Of a DNA stretch of 62,000 nt, positions 50,850 through 61,690 are shown one piece after another. Source of the stretch: Phoronis australis. Lineage: Eukaryota; Phoronida; Phoronidae. The stretch is from contig NMRA01000002.1 of assembly GCA_002633005.1 (NCBI GenBank), positions 937,628 to 999,627 on the forward strand. Direction: 5' to 3'. Position numbers and translations under genes: made by a program. How positions within the stretch are numbered: position 1 is the stretch's first letter; every line of letters starts with the position of its first letter. Under the pieces are notes generated by a model, which was given only the letters and a program-made list of their open reading frames with translations, did not search any database and was not told where the DNA came from.

Positions 50850-52132
50850 TTACCGGCACTCGTGCTTCGTGTGTGCTGTCTGCGTGCGGTACGATAGCGC
50901 TTCTTTATTGCCTTTTCCGAAAACATAAAGGTCGACGATGTAAGTCGTCCTGCGATCCAATCCCTGTACCCTGTAAGACTCTGGAGTAGGACTTTTGTTT
51001 TTGGCACGGTATTTTTTACAGAATATTCTGTGTCCACTTGGTTTGGTGCGAGATCCGCACTGTGTCCGTGACTGACCTGCCAAGGTACCTAAACTGTTCG
51101 TGAGTTTACGAACATATAGGCAGTAACGTTGGCGTTGTCGCCCAGCGAACCATGCAACCGTGAATGAGTTACAGGTCGGCGAGAATATTTTTAGTTTAGT
51201 GTTTTTAGGTACATTCGGGTAAGGGTAGCCAGCTTTACGAGTGAAAACCCCCATTTTTAATGTTCTTAAATTTCTTTTGTTGTTCCTGATTTTGATATGA
51301 TATTTTCCAGGCCGTACCTTTTTTAATTTTATGACTTTAAATCCCTTTACCCTTCCTTGCTGTATGAGGCGTCTTCCTCTATATATTTCAACAGTCAGTT
51401 TCCCTTCTCCACACGGCTGTAAGCTTATTTTCACATGTTTAAACTTTTTTTTCAACGAGAAAGTATAAAATGATGTACTCCTGTAGGGCGTGTCTTTCAC
51501 GCGCACAATGTGCGTTTTTCCAGTCTTTAACTCCGTTGACTCCTTTGGAGGTTTTGTGACGTATTTAGCGCCACCGTAAGTAGTGCTACGGTTATTGTAT
51601 AAACTAACAGCAAACACGTCAAAATAGTACAAGGTACTGGGCTCTAATCTCAATACGTCGTACACTGTCCGATTCCTTAGGCATTCCATGTACGATTGGC
51701 CAGGTGGCGCTGGTTCTAATGGCGCGATTTTATACTTTTGCCACTTAAATCGGATTCCAGGGAGTGATATTGGTTTATCGCCAAAAATGTTCGCTGACGC
51801 TGAGCAGTATGAACGGAATTGTTTTCTAGTGTTTACTGAAACACAGTACTTTACAGGATGATTGTGCGAAGTTGTCGCAACAGCAGCTTGCCAAGACAAA
51901 CGAACACTGGATCGATCTAGAGATTCCACTTTAACACTTGTGTCCGAGATTTTTGGATAACAGCTCGTTTCATCGTAAATTCTTGTTGTAGCCAGGATCT
52001 TGAGACTACTGTCGCGATCCAGCGACGTCAAACTTATAATGTATGCTCCTGATCTGGGCTTATCGACATTGTACGTTTGAACTAGATCGCCATTGTAGGA
52101 AGTCACGAGGTTGCCGGGCGATGTGGTGTTTT
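50850..52132 (-). CDS. NDNF: NDNF homologue, coding exon 3 (two FN3 domains, C-terminus)
   Basis: Last coding exon, residues 93-519, stop TAA at 50852-50850. Acceptor: a long pyrimidine-rich stretch ending CCTTTTAG at 52133; the long open frame extends 40 bases beyond it to an ATG at 52172, but that part is intron. After an NTT sequon (94-96) comes the first NDNF-type domain with SLKILATTR at about 137, an FN3 domain at about 152-286 (VRLSWQ, LYYFDVFAVS), a linker module with KISLQPCG at about 328-334, and a second FN3 at about 397-516 (FTVAWF, RYCLYV, FCKKY, TYIVDLYVFG). Paired cysteines in the C-terminal domain match vertebrate NDNF. Total length 519 compares with about 570 in vertebrates; the difference lies mostly in an acidic linker absent here. 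NDNF and fly Nord are secreted, matrix- or growth-factor-associated signalling modulators; a role in this animal is inferred only from homology. Confidence 0.92.
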
Positions 52133-53011
52133 CTAAAAGGAAAATTTGAGATGGCATTGAGAGCAATGACAAGCAAACAGGAAATTAAAATGATTGGGCC
52201 ACAAACATAGTCAACGTCAACAAGCGCTGCCTTCGGATGCCGCCGCATTTGCTACTCTACAACCTTCACTTTGTCTGTCTGTCTAGGTTTTGGTATTGAC
52301 GCATGTAATTATTAAGGGCCTCCTCATTACAGCGTTCTGTCGTTCAGTAACTTTTCCAGAAGTGAGGGGTGCTGAACGTGCGATAACATCTAGCTCTTTT
52401 GTTAACTGCCCAGATGAGTCTTTTGTCCCGTATGATAACAAGCAGGCCAATTATCTCCCATACGGAACGCGTATTCAGAACACTGTCAAACCCAGTGCCT
52501 TGGTAATCCGTTTGGACACAATAGATTGACTTAAATTTTGTTGTAGTTTGGGCGATTTTGGTGATTCAAAAACTGAACATGATCAGCATTTGACGAGGAA
52601 GTCAGAAATGCTATGGGTTCAAGCTCAAATATGTTATAACTTAACTTCCATTTTTATCAGCCCAGCCCAGACAGGCTAGATAGGCCTACGATCTGATCGG
52701 AGATTAGAACAATTATCGAACAAAAGAGCGCAGACCCTCCAACCATAAGTGCCAGAATGGAGTTAATCAGTCGTGTAAGATATTGGCTACGGGGGTAAAC
52801 TTCCCAACTCGTTGTTGGGCTATAGAATCGAACAAGATGGGAGCAACGAGATGTCGCCGTCATGTACGGCTTGAATGACCATTTGCAAAACTTGCTCGAC
52901 CAAAGTTGGCTACGTTTTATGGAACACCTTTGAGGTACAAATACTTACGTTAATTATGAAATACGAGTGTCGAATTTCAAACTAGGAACACCTGCGGGAA
53001 GAAAGACTTAC

Positions 53012-53115
53012 GTGGTTGATCAAGAGTTCGGAAGTAAATGCTCCACTTTAAAGACGAAGCACAAGGCGTCACAGTAATAGACAATGCGTCCGCTTCTCGC
53101 ACGATAAAGTATTGT
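53012..53115 (-). CDS. NDNF: NDNF homologue, coding exon 2 (104 bp)
   Basis: Small middle exon that no long open frame reveals. It lies between acceptor TATATTTTCAG and a consensus donor GTAAGT. In the frame dictated by phase 2 it encodes residues 58-92: QYFIVREADA, LSITVTPC, then a segment with Trp82 ending in LDQP. This matches the conserved YFFVVEE...LSVTVTPC...W-K/S core of NDNF in order and spacing. It ends in phase 1: its last C plus AA from exon 3 makes Gln93. The agreement of both phases, both splice sites and the family motif makes this assignment strong. The flanking introns are 868 bp (53116-53983) and 879 bp (52133-53011). Confidence 0.85.
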
Positions 53116-53145
53116 CTGAAAATATAAGTGCATGACAATCAAGTC

Positions 53146-53642
53146 CGAAGGATCATAAATCTGAATGTTCACAAGTCTGACAAAACTTAAGAATTCAGTT
53201 AATCGGAAATAAGCCCGAAAGTTCACAGGTCCAACATTTAAAAAGTCCAAAGGTCCCATATATTACTAAGGCAAAAAAATGGTTCCAGGTGATCAGTGCA
53301 ATGGGCCCATCTAAACGGTCTACGCACGTCTGGTACAACGTGTATCAGACCGCCTGCAATAATTTTTTGTCGAAGATCAATAAGTTCGAAACATCGAAAA
53401 CTTTTAATGCGCATTTGTCAAAAGCGAAGGTACAAAGATGTTTTGGGAGTCAATGAAAATGCTAATTTTTTATGATTGCGACAATTAGAGCTTAGCGCAC
53501 CATGTAAACCGTTGTTGAAAACTTCCTCTAGCATCGTTCAACGTCATAGTGAAACCAAACTTGTAAATTTCTGTCTCGTGAACCTTCCGACCATCTGGAC
53601 TTTTAAACCTTCGGACTTGTGGACTTTTGGACCAGTGGACAA
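53146..53642. repeat. Degenerate AAGTCCGAAGG-type short repeats in NDNF intron 1
   Basis: Two patches in the intron between exons 1 and 2. At 53146-53262, AAGTCCGAAGGATC, AAGTCTGACAAAAC, AAGCCCGAAAGTTC and AAGTCCAAAGGTCC recur about every 10-20 bp. At 53578-53642 the complementary form appears (CTTCCGACC, TTCGGACTT, TGGACTTTTGGACC). The two are inverted relative to each other. Confidence 0.6.
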
Positions 53643-53983
53643 CGGCGTACTGACACCCGCTGGGGCCACCTTTATAGCGGCAAGTGGGCATGAAAGTCTA
53701 AGGCGGGTGCATTGTAGGCTTTAAAACTTGTAACCTATCGAGGACAATGCACGGGTGATTGACCTCAATTCCTTTATGTAAAAAAGTCAGGGACATCTCT
53801 AAAACTTGTATACTGTAGCCGTTTTCCCGTTGGCCATGCCTCGTGGGCGGGGGAAGACGTTCCTGAGACCTGCATATGTATATAATTATTATATCTTTGT
53901 ATGAAAGTGGCTCACTTCATTTCCCTCCTGCCCTTAGGAAATTCCACCCATGGTGCAAACTACTGAAAACTCTCGATACGAAC

Positions 53984-54156
53984 CTCACTTCCTTTCCTTG
54001 GCGTTGGAATATTGTAGCTTCGTATCCGTCCGGAAGAATATACGTGTTGTTGTACTTCTCAAATGTGTAACGTTTAAAATTCGGCGGTACTTTCTGCGGC
54101 GTTATCCTGTCAAACAGGATGACCATACATAAAATGGACGCCAAGAGGAATGCCAT
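53984..54156 (-). CDS. NDNF: NDNF homologue, coding exon 1 (signal peptide and N-terminus)
   Basis: First coding exon of a secreted NDNF-family protein, residues 1-57 plus two bases of codon 58. It starts MAFLLASILCMVILF, a hydrophobic signal-peptide core, followed by a short linker, an NNT glycosylation sequon at 36-38, and ILPDGYEATIF, which matches the conserved V/I-PDG-E segment of vertebrate NDNF. The ATG has A at -3 and G at +4. The frame is also open further upstream to an ATG at 54210, but a good acceptor lies at 54176-54177 and the signal peptide would then be buried, so 54156 is preferred. The donor is AG/GTTCGT (phase 2): weak beyond the GT, but the only one that joins exon 2 in the frame that preserves family similarity. 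GTGAGG five bases earlier looks better by consensus but gives the wrong phase. Confidence 0.82.
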
Positions 54157-54170
54157 CGTAAGGATTTCAT
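54102..54170 (-). promoter_or_regulatory. Upstream ORF overlapping the NDNF start
   Basis: If the 5' UTR is spliced at the TTTGCAG acceptor (54177-54176), the transcript begins this exon with ACCCAATG. That ATG, in a weak context, opens a 22-codon frame in a different phase that overlaps the NDNF start codon 14 bases later and stops at 54102. Such an arrangement can lower translation of the main frame; here it is only a positional observation. Confidence 0.35.
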
Positions 54171-54175
54171 TGGGT

Positions 54176-54196
54176 CTGCAAAGTAATGTGACATAC
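54176..54196 (-). promoter_or_regulatory. Candidate splice acceptor in NDNF 5' UTR
   Basis: On the minus strand CACATTACTTTGCAG precedes the start codon by 19 bases. It would place the coding start in a second exon, with a non-coding first exon to the right, on the far side of or within the MITE cluster at 54.2-54.5 kb. Confidence 0.4.
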
Positions 54197-54224
54197 GCAT
54201 TAGAATACATTCATCAAATTGCAT

Positions 54225-54495
54225 CATTGGCCTCACTTGGTTGACTTCGCCGCTTCCGCTGGGCGGTTTACAGACCAATCAGCCTCCCGTTCAGTAACGC
54301 TAGGACCTCGCTAAAAAGCAAGACTTCGCGAGATTACGTGAGATATTGCCGTGTATTTTAAATGAGAACACGTGACTTTGACTAGGTTTTAGCAAGGTCC
54401 TAGCGTAGGTTCTACGTCTACTGAACGCACGCCTGGTGTCTAAGTCGGTTGACCCGGCGGAACCGGCGTAGCCAATCAAGTGCAGCCATTGACGC
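54225..54495. mobile_element. MITE family B, copy 2, interrupted by family A
   Basis: The left part CACTTGGTTGACTTCGCCGC and the right part GTCGGTTGACCCGGCGGAAC plus GCCAATCAAGTGCAGCCA form one palindromic element. Read inverted, the sequence before the interruption, GACTTAGACACC, lines up with GACTTAGACATCC at 7192, and the far side TGATTGG with CGATTGA. It lies 70-340 bp upstream of the NDNF ATG. Confidence 0.7.
54282..54433 (-). mobile_element. MITE family A, copy 3, nested in family B
   Basis: 152 bp, minus orientation: CCGTTCAGTAACGCTAGGAC at the left border and CTACTGAACGCACGCC at the right. The interior is the reverse complement of copies 1 and 2 (AAAGCAAGACTTCGCGAG, ACACGTGACTTTGACTAG). 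The same AGGC lies just outside both ends here and in copy 1, so it may be part of the element rather than a target duplication. Confidence 0.82.
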
Positions 54496-56251
54496 TTAAG
54501 ATCGCAATGGGCAGGCCCTCAGGGGAGAAATTCATTGGGTATACAAAAATTGACTAAACTGTCTTTGTCAAACTATGTCCCCTTTAAAAGATCGTTAGCC
54601 ATTCCGATTCCACCGACGTTGCCACAAATTTCAAAATTCCCTTATAGTCTGCCAGTCCAGCAGTCGTTGTTTCAGAAAGCTGAATATGCAAAAGAACTGG
54701 CACAACTAGTGTTTTTAGAATAAGCATTGCGGTTGCTTACGAACAGAACCAAAACTCACATGTTGGTTTCATGTATGTTTTGCGATGCCCGCCTATCAAA
54801 ATGTAACACTTCTTTATCTGCAAAACATTTGTGGTTAATGTTAATCTGTAAACATAACATTCATAAAGATAAGATGGCCTCCTTCTTTCTCGACGCAAAA
54901 TGCACGGCGCGTGCTGGTTATAAACAAGATTGCCAAAAGGTTATCTACAGCGACGGGCAAACGTGCTGTGATGTGTCAGGGCGTCTGCAATTGATTCCGT
55001 TTGTACCGAATGACCCTTGATCTATTTTGCATTTTGACTATGTTGATTCTGTGTTCGAGACTGTTCGAAATAAATCCTTTCTTCAATCAAAACACGAATA
55101 GAAATGGAACATCTCGAAAATAACAACCACGTGTGCATATACTTTTTTACTGTTGGCTTTTCAAAAATCGTTAAAATGAAATTCGGTGTCACTCAGCTGG
55201 GGTTGCCACTTTGTTGGAGCACCTCCAGAAATTATGAAATTTTAACATGCTTCATTGAATTCTGTTTAATTTGAAAACAATCATGATGAAAGAGCATAAT
55301 AAGACTCCAAGGTTTGATATTTTTTCGCTAAAATTAGGTCGTTTTAAGACTCTTAAGCTAAGTTGAAATGAAACCTGGCGAAAGAATCATTTGCCATTTG
55401 GCATCATGTGTAATTATTGAACAGTACTTGGCTCACAATATTAAATAATGAAGTTCATTTTATTTATCTAATACGCCAACAGTGTACGTATTTGTTGGTC
55501 CCGAACATATGTACAAGTACAGAATCCCGGGTTGCTCATCCCCCCTTAGGTCGAGTGTCCATCTGTGTTTATCACATTATATCCTATATTCTGGTGAGAT
55601 TTTTCAAAAAAAATTCACCACGACGGTTGTTGATGTGAAATGGCATCCTAATGTAGGGGTGTTTAGTCATACCAACCTTCATGTGTTTTCTAGCTAACCT
55701 CATATCTATTATTGCAGCTTTGGGATAAAAATTGGACATTAAAGTCATCCATGTTTGGGGTGGAACCATTTATTTTGCAAAAATTAGATCAAGTCGAAAT
55801 CGCAAACTTCAAATTGGAATAAACCCATTCAGAGACGATGAATATGTCTTCTGAAACGATCAATGAAATCTATTCTGTTCATTGTAATTAGAAACACAAA
55901 TTCGCCGAATTAAAAAAGGCCAAACAGTGCTTGTCGAAGAAGACGCAGCATGGGGCGAGAGTTAGCATTCCTAATAATTAGTGTGTAATTAAATTACAAA
56001 TCATAATGGACCGAATGCAGTTCATCGGTTGGTTCACTGAGAAGGTTTGCTACAATTCACTCCTGTGTGAAATTTGCGATTTCGGATTGACGCCAGCTGC
56101 TGGCGAAGACCGAACTTCAAGCTCCCGGTATCCTTAATGTTATGCTCTCCTGCAAAGCGATGCACTAAATCGAATCTTAGCCGATGTTGAGGGCCTTATC
56201 GCTTACTAATGCCATTTTTTCTCAAATCTAGGATGGTTGTATGAGCTGCCA
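54496..56251. other. No gene recognised
   Basis: Frames at 54535-54723 and 54727-55020 lack domains. A non-coding NDNF first exon could lie here; I could not identify it. Confidence 0.45.
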
Positions 56252-56440
56252 CATAAGCGCGTGTTTAGACATACCGTTGACACGGAACGAAATAATCGGG
56301 TGCAACCTAGTCTATCCTATAAACTGGTCACAAAAGTGATATCAACTCCTTCCGTTTCAACTTCTGTTGACACAGCAGTTGTGCCGTGTCAACTCATTTC
56401 AGCTGTTCCACGTCAACTAGTGTCGGGTAAATGCGACTTT
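56252..56440 (+). mobile_element. MITE-like family C, copy 2
   Basis: TAAGCGCGTGTTTAGACATA then CCGTTGACACGG at left, and GTGCCGTGTCAACTC, CACGTCAACTAGTGTCGGGT, AAATGCGACTT at right, mirror each other and resemble 39576-40003. The 74-codon frame over it is not a gene. Confidence 0.5.
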
Positions 56441-59150
56441 GGGCAGACGAATTTTGAGTAGGCGACGATTTTCTGTCTGTTGGTGACCTCATAATGGACG
56501 AGAGAAAATCCAAATAGGCGCCTTAATGCGGTTTCTTTGAGGGCAATGCAATGCAATCTTTATGAATGAACTGATCGACTAATGTTGCCACAGATTTGCT
56601 GCGTTACTCATGCAATAAAGTTGCCATTCAATTATCGCACATCCTCAGGCATGTCAGCTTCTTACAACATCCTTGGGGGGACAAGATTATTGATACATGT
56701 ACGACGAAGATAAAAGAAACTCAATAGAAAAGACTCAGAACTGAAGGTGGATTACATTGGTTCCTAGATTACACCAAATACCAGTTGATTTCATAAAAAG
56801 TATCCCTTCTGGAAAAAATAACATTGATAGTGCCTCGCGACGCTGTTTCGCTGTTTATTTTGAAATTTTAAACGAAGCACTTGAGATCAAAACTATCACC
56901 ACAATAGGGGACTTTTAATATTGACGCTCTCTAGAGTAATGAGAGCACGAAAGTGACTTCCGATTGATTCCGACTCAAAGTAGGTGGACAGGACTTCAAT
57001 TACTACATAGGGGTTCGTAAGTAGAACAGCAGAGGAAAAAATTCCACTGTCGGACATTCCAGTTGTTCGATCGAAATTATCCTGCTTTATCAGCGGCAGC
57101 CACTGGCTTTGTCGTGGATGCAACTTCGCAGTGGGACATGTATGGAACATGACGCCCTTGTTCATCAATTGGTATTTCAAAAGGTTTTACATCTTTTCGT
57201 AAGGTACATCCCACCGCGCACCAGATGTAATTAGCTGGCATTAGAATAGCAGAAAAGGTTTCAAAACCCTGTTTATACCAGTAGGTTGAAACCTCCCGTC
57301 CTCATTTCACGGGTTCTGTGAGTAGCGCTGAGCGCTTGTCTAACACCCTGGCGCGGGTTAGTGAATTTCAAAATGGCGTGGCTATTTCCAAGAGTCAGCT
57401 ATTTGTCTGCTTTTGAATTATTGCCGAATGAGCTTACAAAACGGATAACCCGTACATACACCATTTTCGAATTCGCAATTTCAAGGTTGCGTTTTCATTG
57501 CCAAATTCCCTTTTCGTTCTTGCCACTGAGTACTGAAAAAATGTAGTTTTAACTGCAACAGATCCTGACGGCCGACGGTATCTTGCCTGCTGCTTCAACA
57601 GTACAACAAGCTGAGGTGAGACTTCCACTCCAGGCGGACGAGTTGTTAATGATGGGTGCGTTACACAGGCAATGTGAGAAAATATGTTTGTGGAGGAAGT
57701 GTTTATTGACCACCTGAATTGAGACCTCACAGCAGGCAAGCAACGTAAAGCTACTCCATCACATTTCACAAGTCTCAGGAATTTAACAGGACACCTGAAA
57801 ACACCTGGTAATCTCCCTGTTCATAATCCACTTTGAAAACAATTTATGCCAAATCCTGCCACCTGCCGTTTTACTAGTTTACGAATCAAAATGCCAGTAA
57901 GGCGGCGATGACGTAAGAAGAATAATTTTGCCTAAATGCCATACCGAGCATTATATACTTGTACCGACATCAAGCAGACAAAACACAAACCCAAACAAGT
58001 CTCAACAACTCAATTAATGCGGAATAGTTTTCACGTGAGCGTGTTTGTATGAACTGTCCCACACACTATCTATAACCTATAATTTGATCCGTGACTGATC
58101 TACGGGTACATTTCCCCCACCCACGGGCGAAGGAAGCGAGGGACGGAGAGACAATCAAAACAATGGGTACGGAGATAAGTCACCCTAGGCGAATGATAAT
58201 TGAGAAATTACAGCTGTAGTAGCAAAATGTTTTGCTATATAACAATTCGAAGTTACAATTATTTTACGGCAGAAAAAAGCGTTTTTGTGATTATACACTT
58301 TTTGACCAGATGTTATCAAAATAAAAAACATCCGTTGTGTTTTATGATTTTATTACAAATCTGTCAATTTTTCGACCTTTTCTGCCAGACATTAGGTGAA
58401 ATCAAGGTAGCTGACTTAAGCACTCAAATACCATTTATCTTCTGGGATCTAGCTCCGCCTGCAGTGGAACGGTTTGAATGCAACCGCGAAGGTTATAGCT
58501 AGGTTGAAATCTACGCCGGGGTGATCTAAATCAGTTATCTCGCCGATAATGTCACTTTCACTTTAAAAGTTTTGAACCTCATGTCTTGTATTAAAATTGA
58601 AAATTGCAGTGATCTTATGGGAAGTGTTTTATGAAACGTTCTTAATTGAATGGTCCTGTGTGTTGTGTTTATTTAAACCGGGTTAAAAGCGATATTTCTT
58701 TCCGTCCACGAATTCCCTCGTTTCCCTCAAGCCTTGTTTATTTTTAAAAATTAAACTCTTCCACAAAAAAATAAACAAAATGGATGAAGGATGGCTCGAA
58801 ATGTGTCATTGTAAACCTACCCCCATTTTATGGGGAGGGAGTGCCAAACCCCTCCAATGCTTCCCCCACCCCCACCCCTCTCGTTTTGAAGCCATTTGTG
58901 CGAACCCGCTCCGACCCTCCCATTTACTCTGTAAGCCGACACTAGCGTGCACTGCCTTACTGATATTTGATCAGTTATCTCCATGTGTGAGTATCTTCAG
59001 ACGAAAAAGGCATGGCAATAAAAGCATTGACAACTAAAAATTTATGTTTTTGATAACTGGTCTTCATCTCTGTTTCTTCTTTTATTTAGAAACTTATCCG
59101 ATAACCGAGATTTTCGAGGCGTTACCTGAATTCCCAGGCTGTCGTAATGA
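56441..59150. other. No gene recognised
   Basis: AT-rich to mixed sequence with overlapping short frames on both strands. The repeat shared with 47288-47425 lies at 58975-59090. Confidence 0.5.
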
Positions 59151-60257
59151 TCTACCACTCGGTCCTACGGCAACCTGATTGTTAAGGACATCAAGAAAGA
59201 TTCTGTACCCTTTAAGAGCTTATTCATGTACCTTTAACTCTCGACTTAAAACGGTTTTTGAGGAAATGTTTTAGCGGACTCGAGAAATGTGGATTTGCAG
59301 GGTTGTTGTCCGGAATTTCTTTGTGGACGGTCTCATAGTCTAGCCGGTTTCGCCACCTGGTGACTGCCGTTCAAATACATGCTGCAGACCGTACAAATTC
59401 TGTCGTGTTTTTAAAGTAAAGAAATGTCTAGTCCATTTACAACCGGACTAATGAGTCAAAACAGAGATTCTTTGAAAAGTGTTATGTTAAAATATGCAAG
59501 GTCGTAGCATACTCTGTTACTCTGATGATGTAGTCTATCTGCGTTATCCAAGTGTTACGTGGGCAGTCAATATGCGCATGTAAATCTCAATTACCTGTGA
59601 TGAGAACTTGCGCATCTAAACGGCCCTGCATTCGCTGGGCTTTGACATACAACAATACCGATTTGTTGGGTTCGATATATCCAGGGACTTCATTAATTAA
59701 GCANTCTACCACTCGGTCCTACGGCAACCTGATTGTTAAGGACATCAAGAAAGATTCTGTACCCTTTAAGATCTTATTCATGTACCTTTAACTCTCGACT
59801 TAAAACGGTTTTTGAGGAAATGTTTTAGCGGACTCGAGAAATGTGGATTTGCAGGGTTGTTGTCCGGAATTTCTTTGTGGACGGTCTCATAGTCTAGCCG
59901 GTTTCGCCACCTGGTGACTGCCGTTCAAATACATGCTGCAGACCGTACAAATTCTGTCGTGTTTTTAAAGTAAAGAAATGTCTAGTCCATTTACAACCGG
60001 ACTAATGAGTCAAAACAGAGATTCTTTGAAAAGTGTTATGTTAAAATATGCAAGGTCGTAGCATACTCTGTTACTCTGATGATGTAGTCTATCTGCGTTA
60101 TCCAAGTGTTACGTGGGCAGTCAATATGCGCATGTAAATCTCAATTACCTGTGATGAGAACTTGCGCATCTAAACGGCCCTGCATTCGCTGGGCTTTGAC
60201 ATACAACAATACCGATTTGTTGGGTTCGATATATCCAGGGACTTCATTAATTAAGCA
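59151..60257. repeat. 553-bp duplication around a single N: likely assembly artefact
   Basis: 59151-59703 and 59705-60257 are both 553 bp in the same orientation, with one difference noticed (AAGAGCTTA against AAGATCTTA). They abut a single N at 59704. As at 18932, this is best read as unmerged overlapping contigs. Frames that appear twice here are the same sequence. Confidence 0.9.
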
Positions 60258-61619
60258 ATTCACATTCACAACGATATCCCCATGTGGCGTGATTCAATCA
60301 ATGACAGTACGAAGCCTAGTCGGCGATCAAACGATCAACGCCCATTATATAAAAAGAGCCAGGAAGTTATCATGGTCAACCCAATGTGACGAAAATCCCT
60401 ACACATTCATAAAGGGTAAAAACGTATTTTCGGTAAACAATGACGCTTCATTATTTTTGTGTGTTTGTACTAAAGAGTCGAGTCAAGCCAGCCAGCAATG
60501 AGAAGCGCAGTATTTGTCTCAAACCTGGTTATTCTAATCCGATTTACCCCTGTCGGGCCCATAATGGGAAGATAACGTATGTATCACCTTTAGGCCATTA
60601 CAGATAAAATGCATTTTCAGTCTGTTGATGAGGAACCTCAATCAGTAACCGAACAAGAGCATTTACCGCACGCGTTCTTGTTCGCAAAACGAGGGAAATG
60701 TTTCTAGATGTGTACCGCATACTCAAAACACTGGCGAATAAACCTTGTGCGATCATGCATTTCGATTGTAATATATGAGAATATCTCACAAATACTTACG
60801 TGCCTTTGGTTTTTTGATAGTATTTTGCGTATACAGAACACAGCCTAACGTACATGTAACGTAGCATCAATACTGAAGAATGACGTTCGGTAACATAACA
60901 TGAATGGCCTACTGATGGTAGTCGTGTGAACTTGTTAGTTAATGTAGTTCAGTCGGCTGCAGCATAGACAAGGCACGCTGTTTTATTTTATTTCTTAATA
61001 TTCATACAAGATTCCTGGCGGAAAAAACGTCTACAAGATAGGAACTTTAAGCCAAGGCACTGACCGTCCTATTTTACTTGGAGCCCTCAATAAACGCGTG
61101 GCTACTATAGTAATTTCTCAGACCACAATACCGCAATATACAAAGGACTCGGTACAAACCCATCCTATTAGAATCACCATTCTCGATAATATGGTACGAT
61201 AACTTTTCCATGAACAAAAGTTGGCATATAGTGAATTCAAAAACATTCTCCGACTCCAAGTACTTCTGAGTCATTCAGTGTAAAATGAGAAAGTCATACA
61301 GGGGGAACCTACAGCTGTTGAAATTTACAAGCAGGTACGATCGAAGGAAGAGCGACAAAAATTAAAAAATATCAATGTCTGAAAACAGTCCTCCACTCTT
61401 TTCTACAGCTTCAAACGTGGAGAAGAAGAGTTTGTCCACTTACGAACCAAAAGATGAATTGGGGCATTTTTATTTTTTAAAACTACAAAAACGTCAGTGG
61501 TCATAGCTCGCCAATGCAAACTTTACTAGACACAATGAAAAACTTCGTTTTAACGATGATCAAAAGCTCATTTGGAAGGGAGATGAATTGACATTATCGG
61601 CGAGAAAATGTTTAAGATC
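60258..61619. other. No gene recognised
   Basis: No exon or matched repeat. The 131-codon frame reaching 60501 starts inside the duplicated contig end and has no recognisable domain. Confidence 0.5.
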
Positions 61620-61690
61620 AGCCTCGGTGTGGAATCGAACCTGCAACATCCGCAGTCACAATTTAATGCTAACGAGTATTTTGTAACGTC
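61620..61690 (-). repeat. tRNA-like sequence, candidate SINE
   Basis: On the minus strand GTTAGCATTAAATTGTGACT is followed by GCGGATGTTGCAGGTTCGAT and TCC, with a perfect box B (GGTTCGATTCC). Box A is weak. It reads as a decayed tRNA-derived repeat rather than a tRNA gene. Confidence 0.4.

Noticed and set aside
50850-52172. NDNF exon 3 taken as a 440-residue single-exon gene starting at 52172
   Set aside because: The first 13 residues come from the intron polypyrimidine tract; a proper acceptor at 52133 and a phase-matched upstream exon exist.
53988-53989. Donor GTGAGG for NDNF exon 1
   Set aside because: Better consensus than GTTCGT, but phase 0 would put exon 2 in a frame that loses the TVTPC core and reaches a stop.
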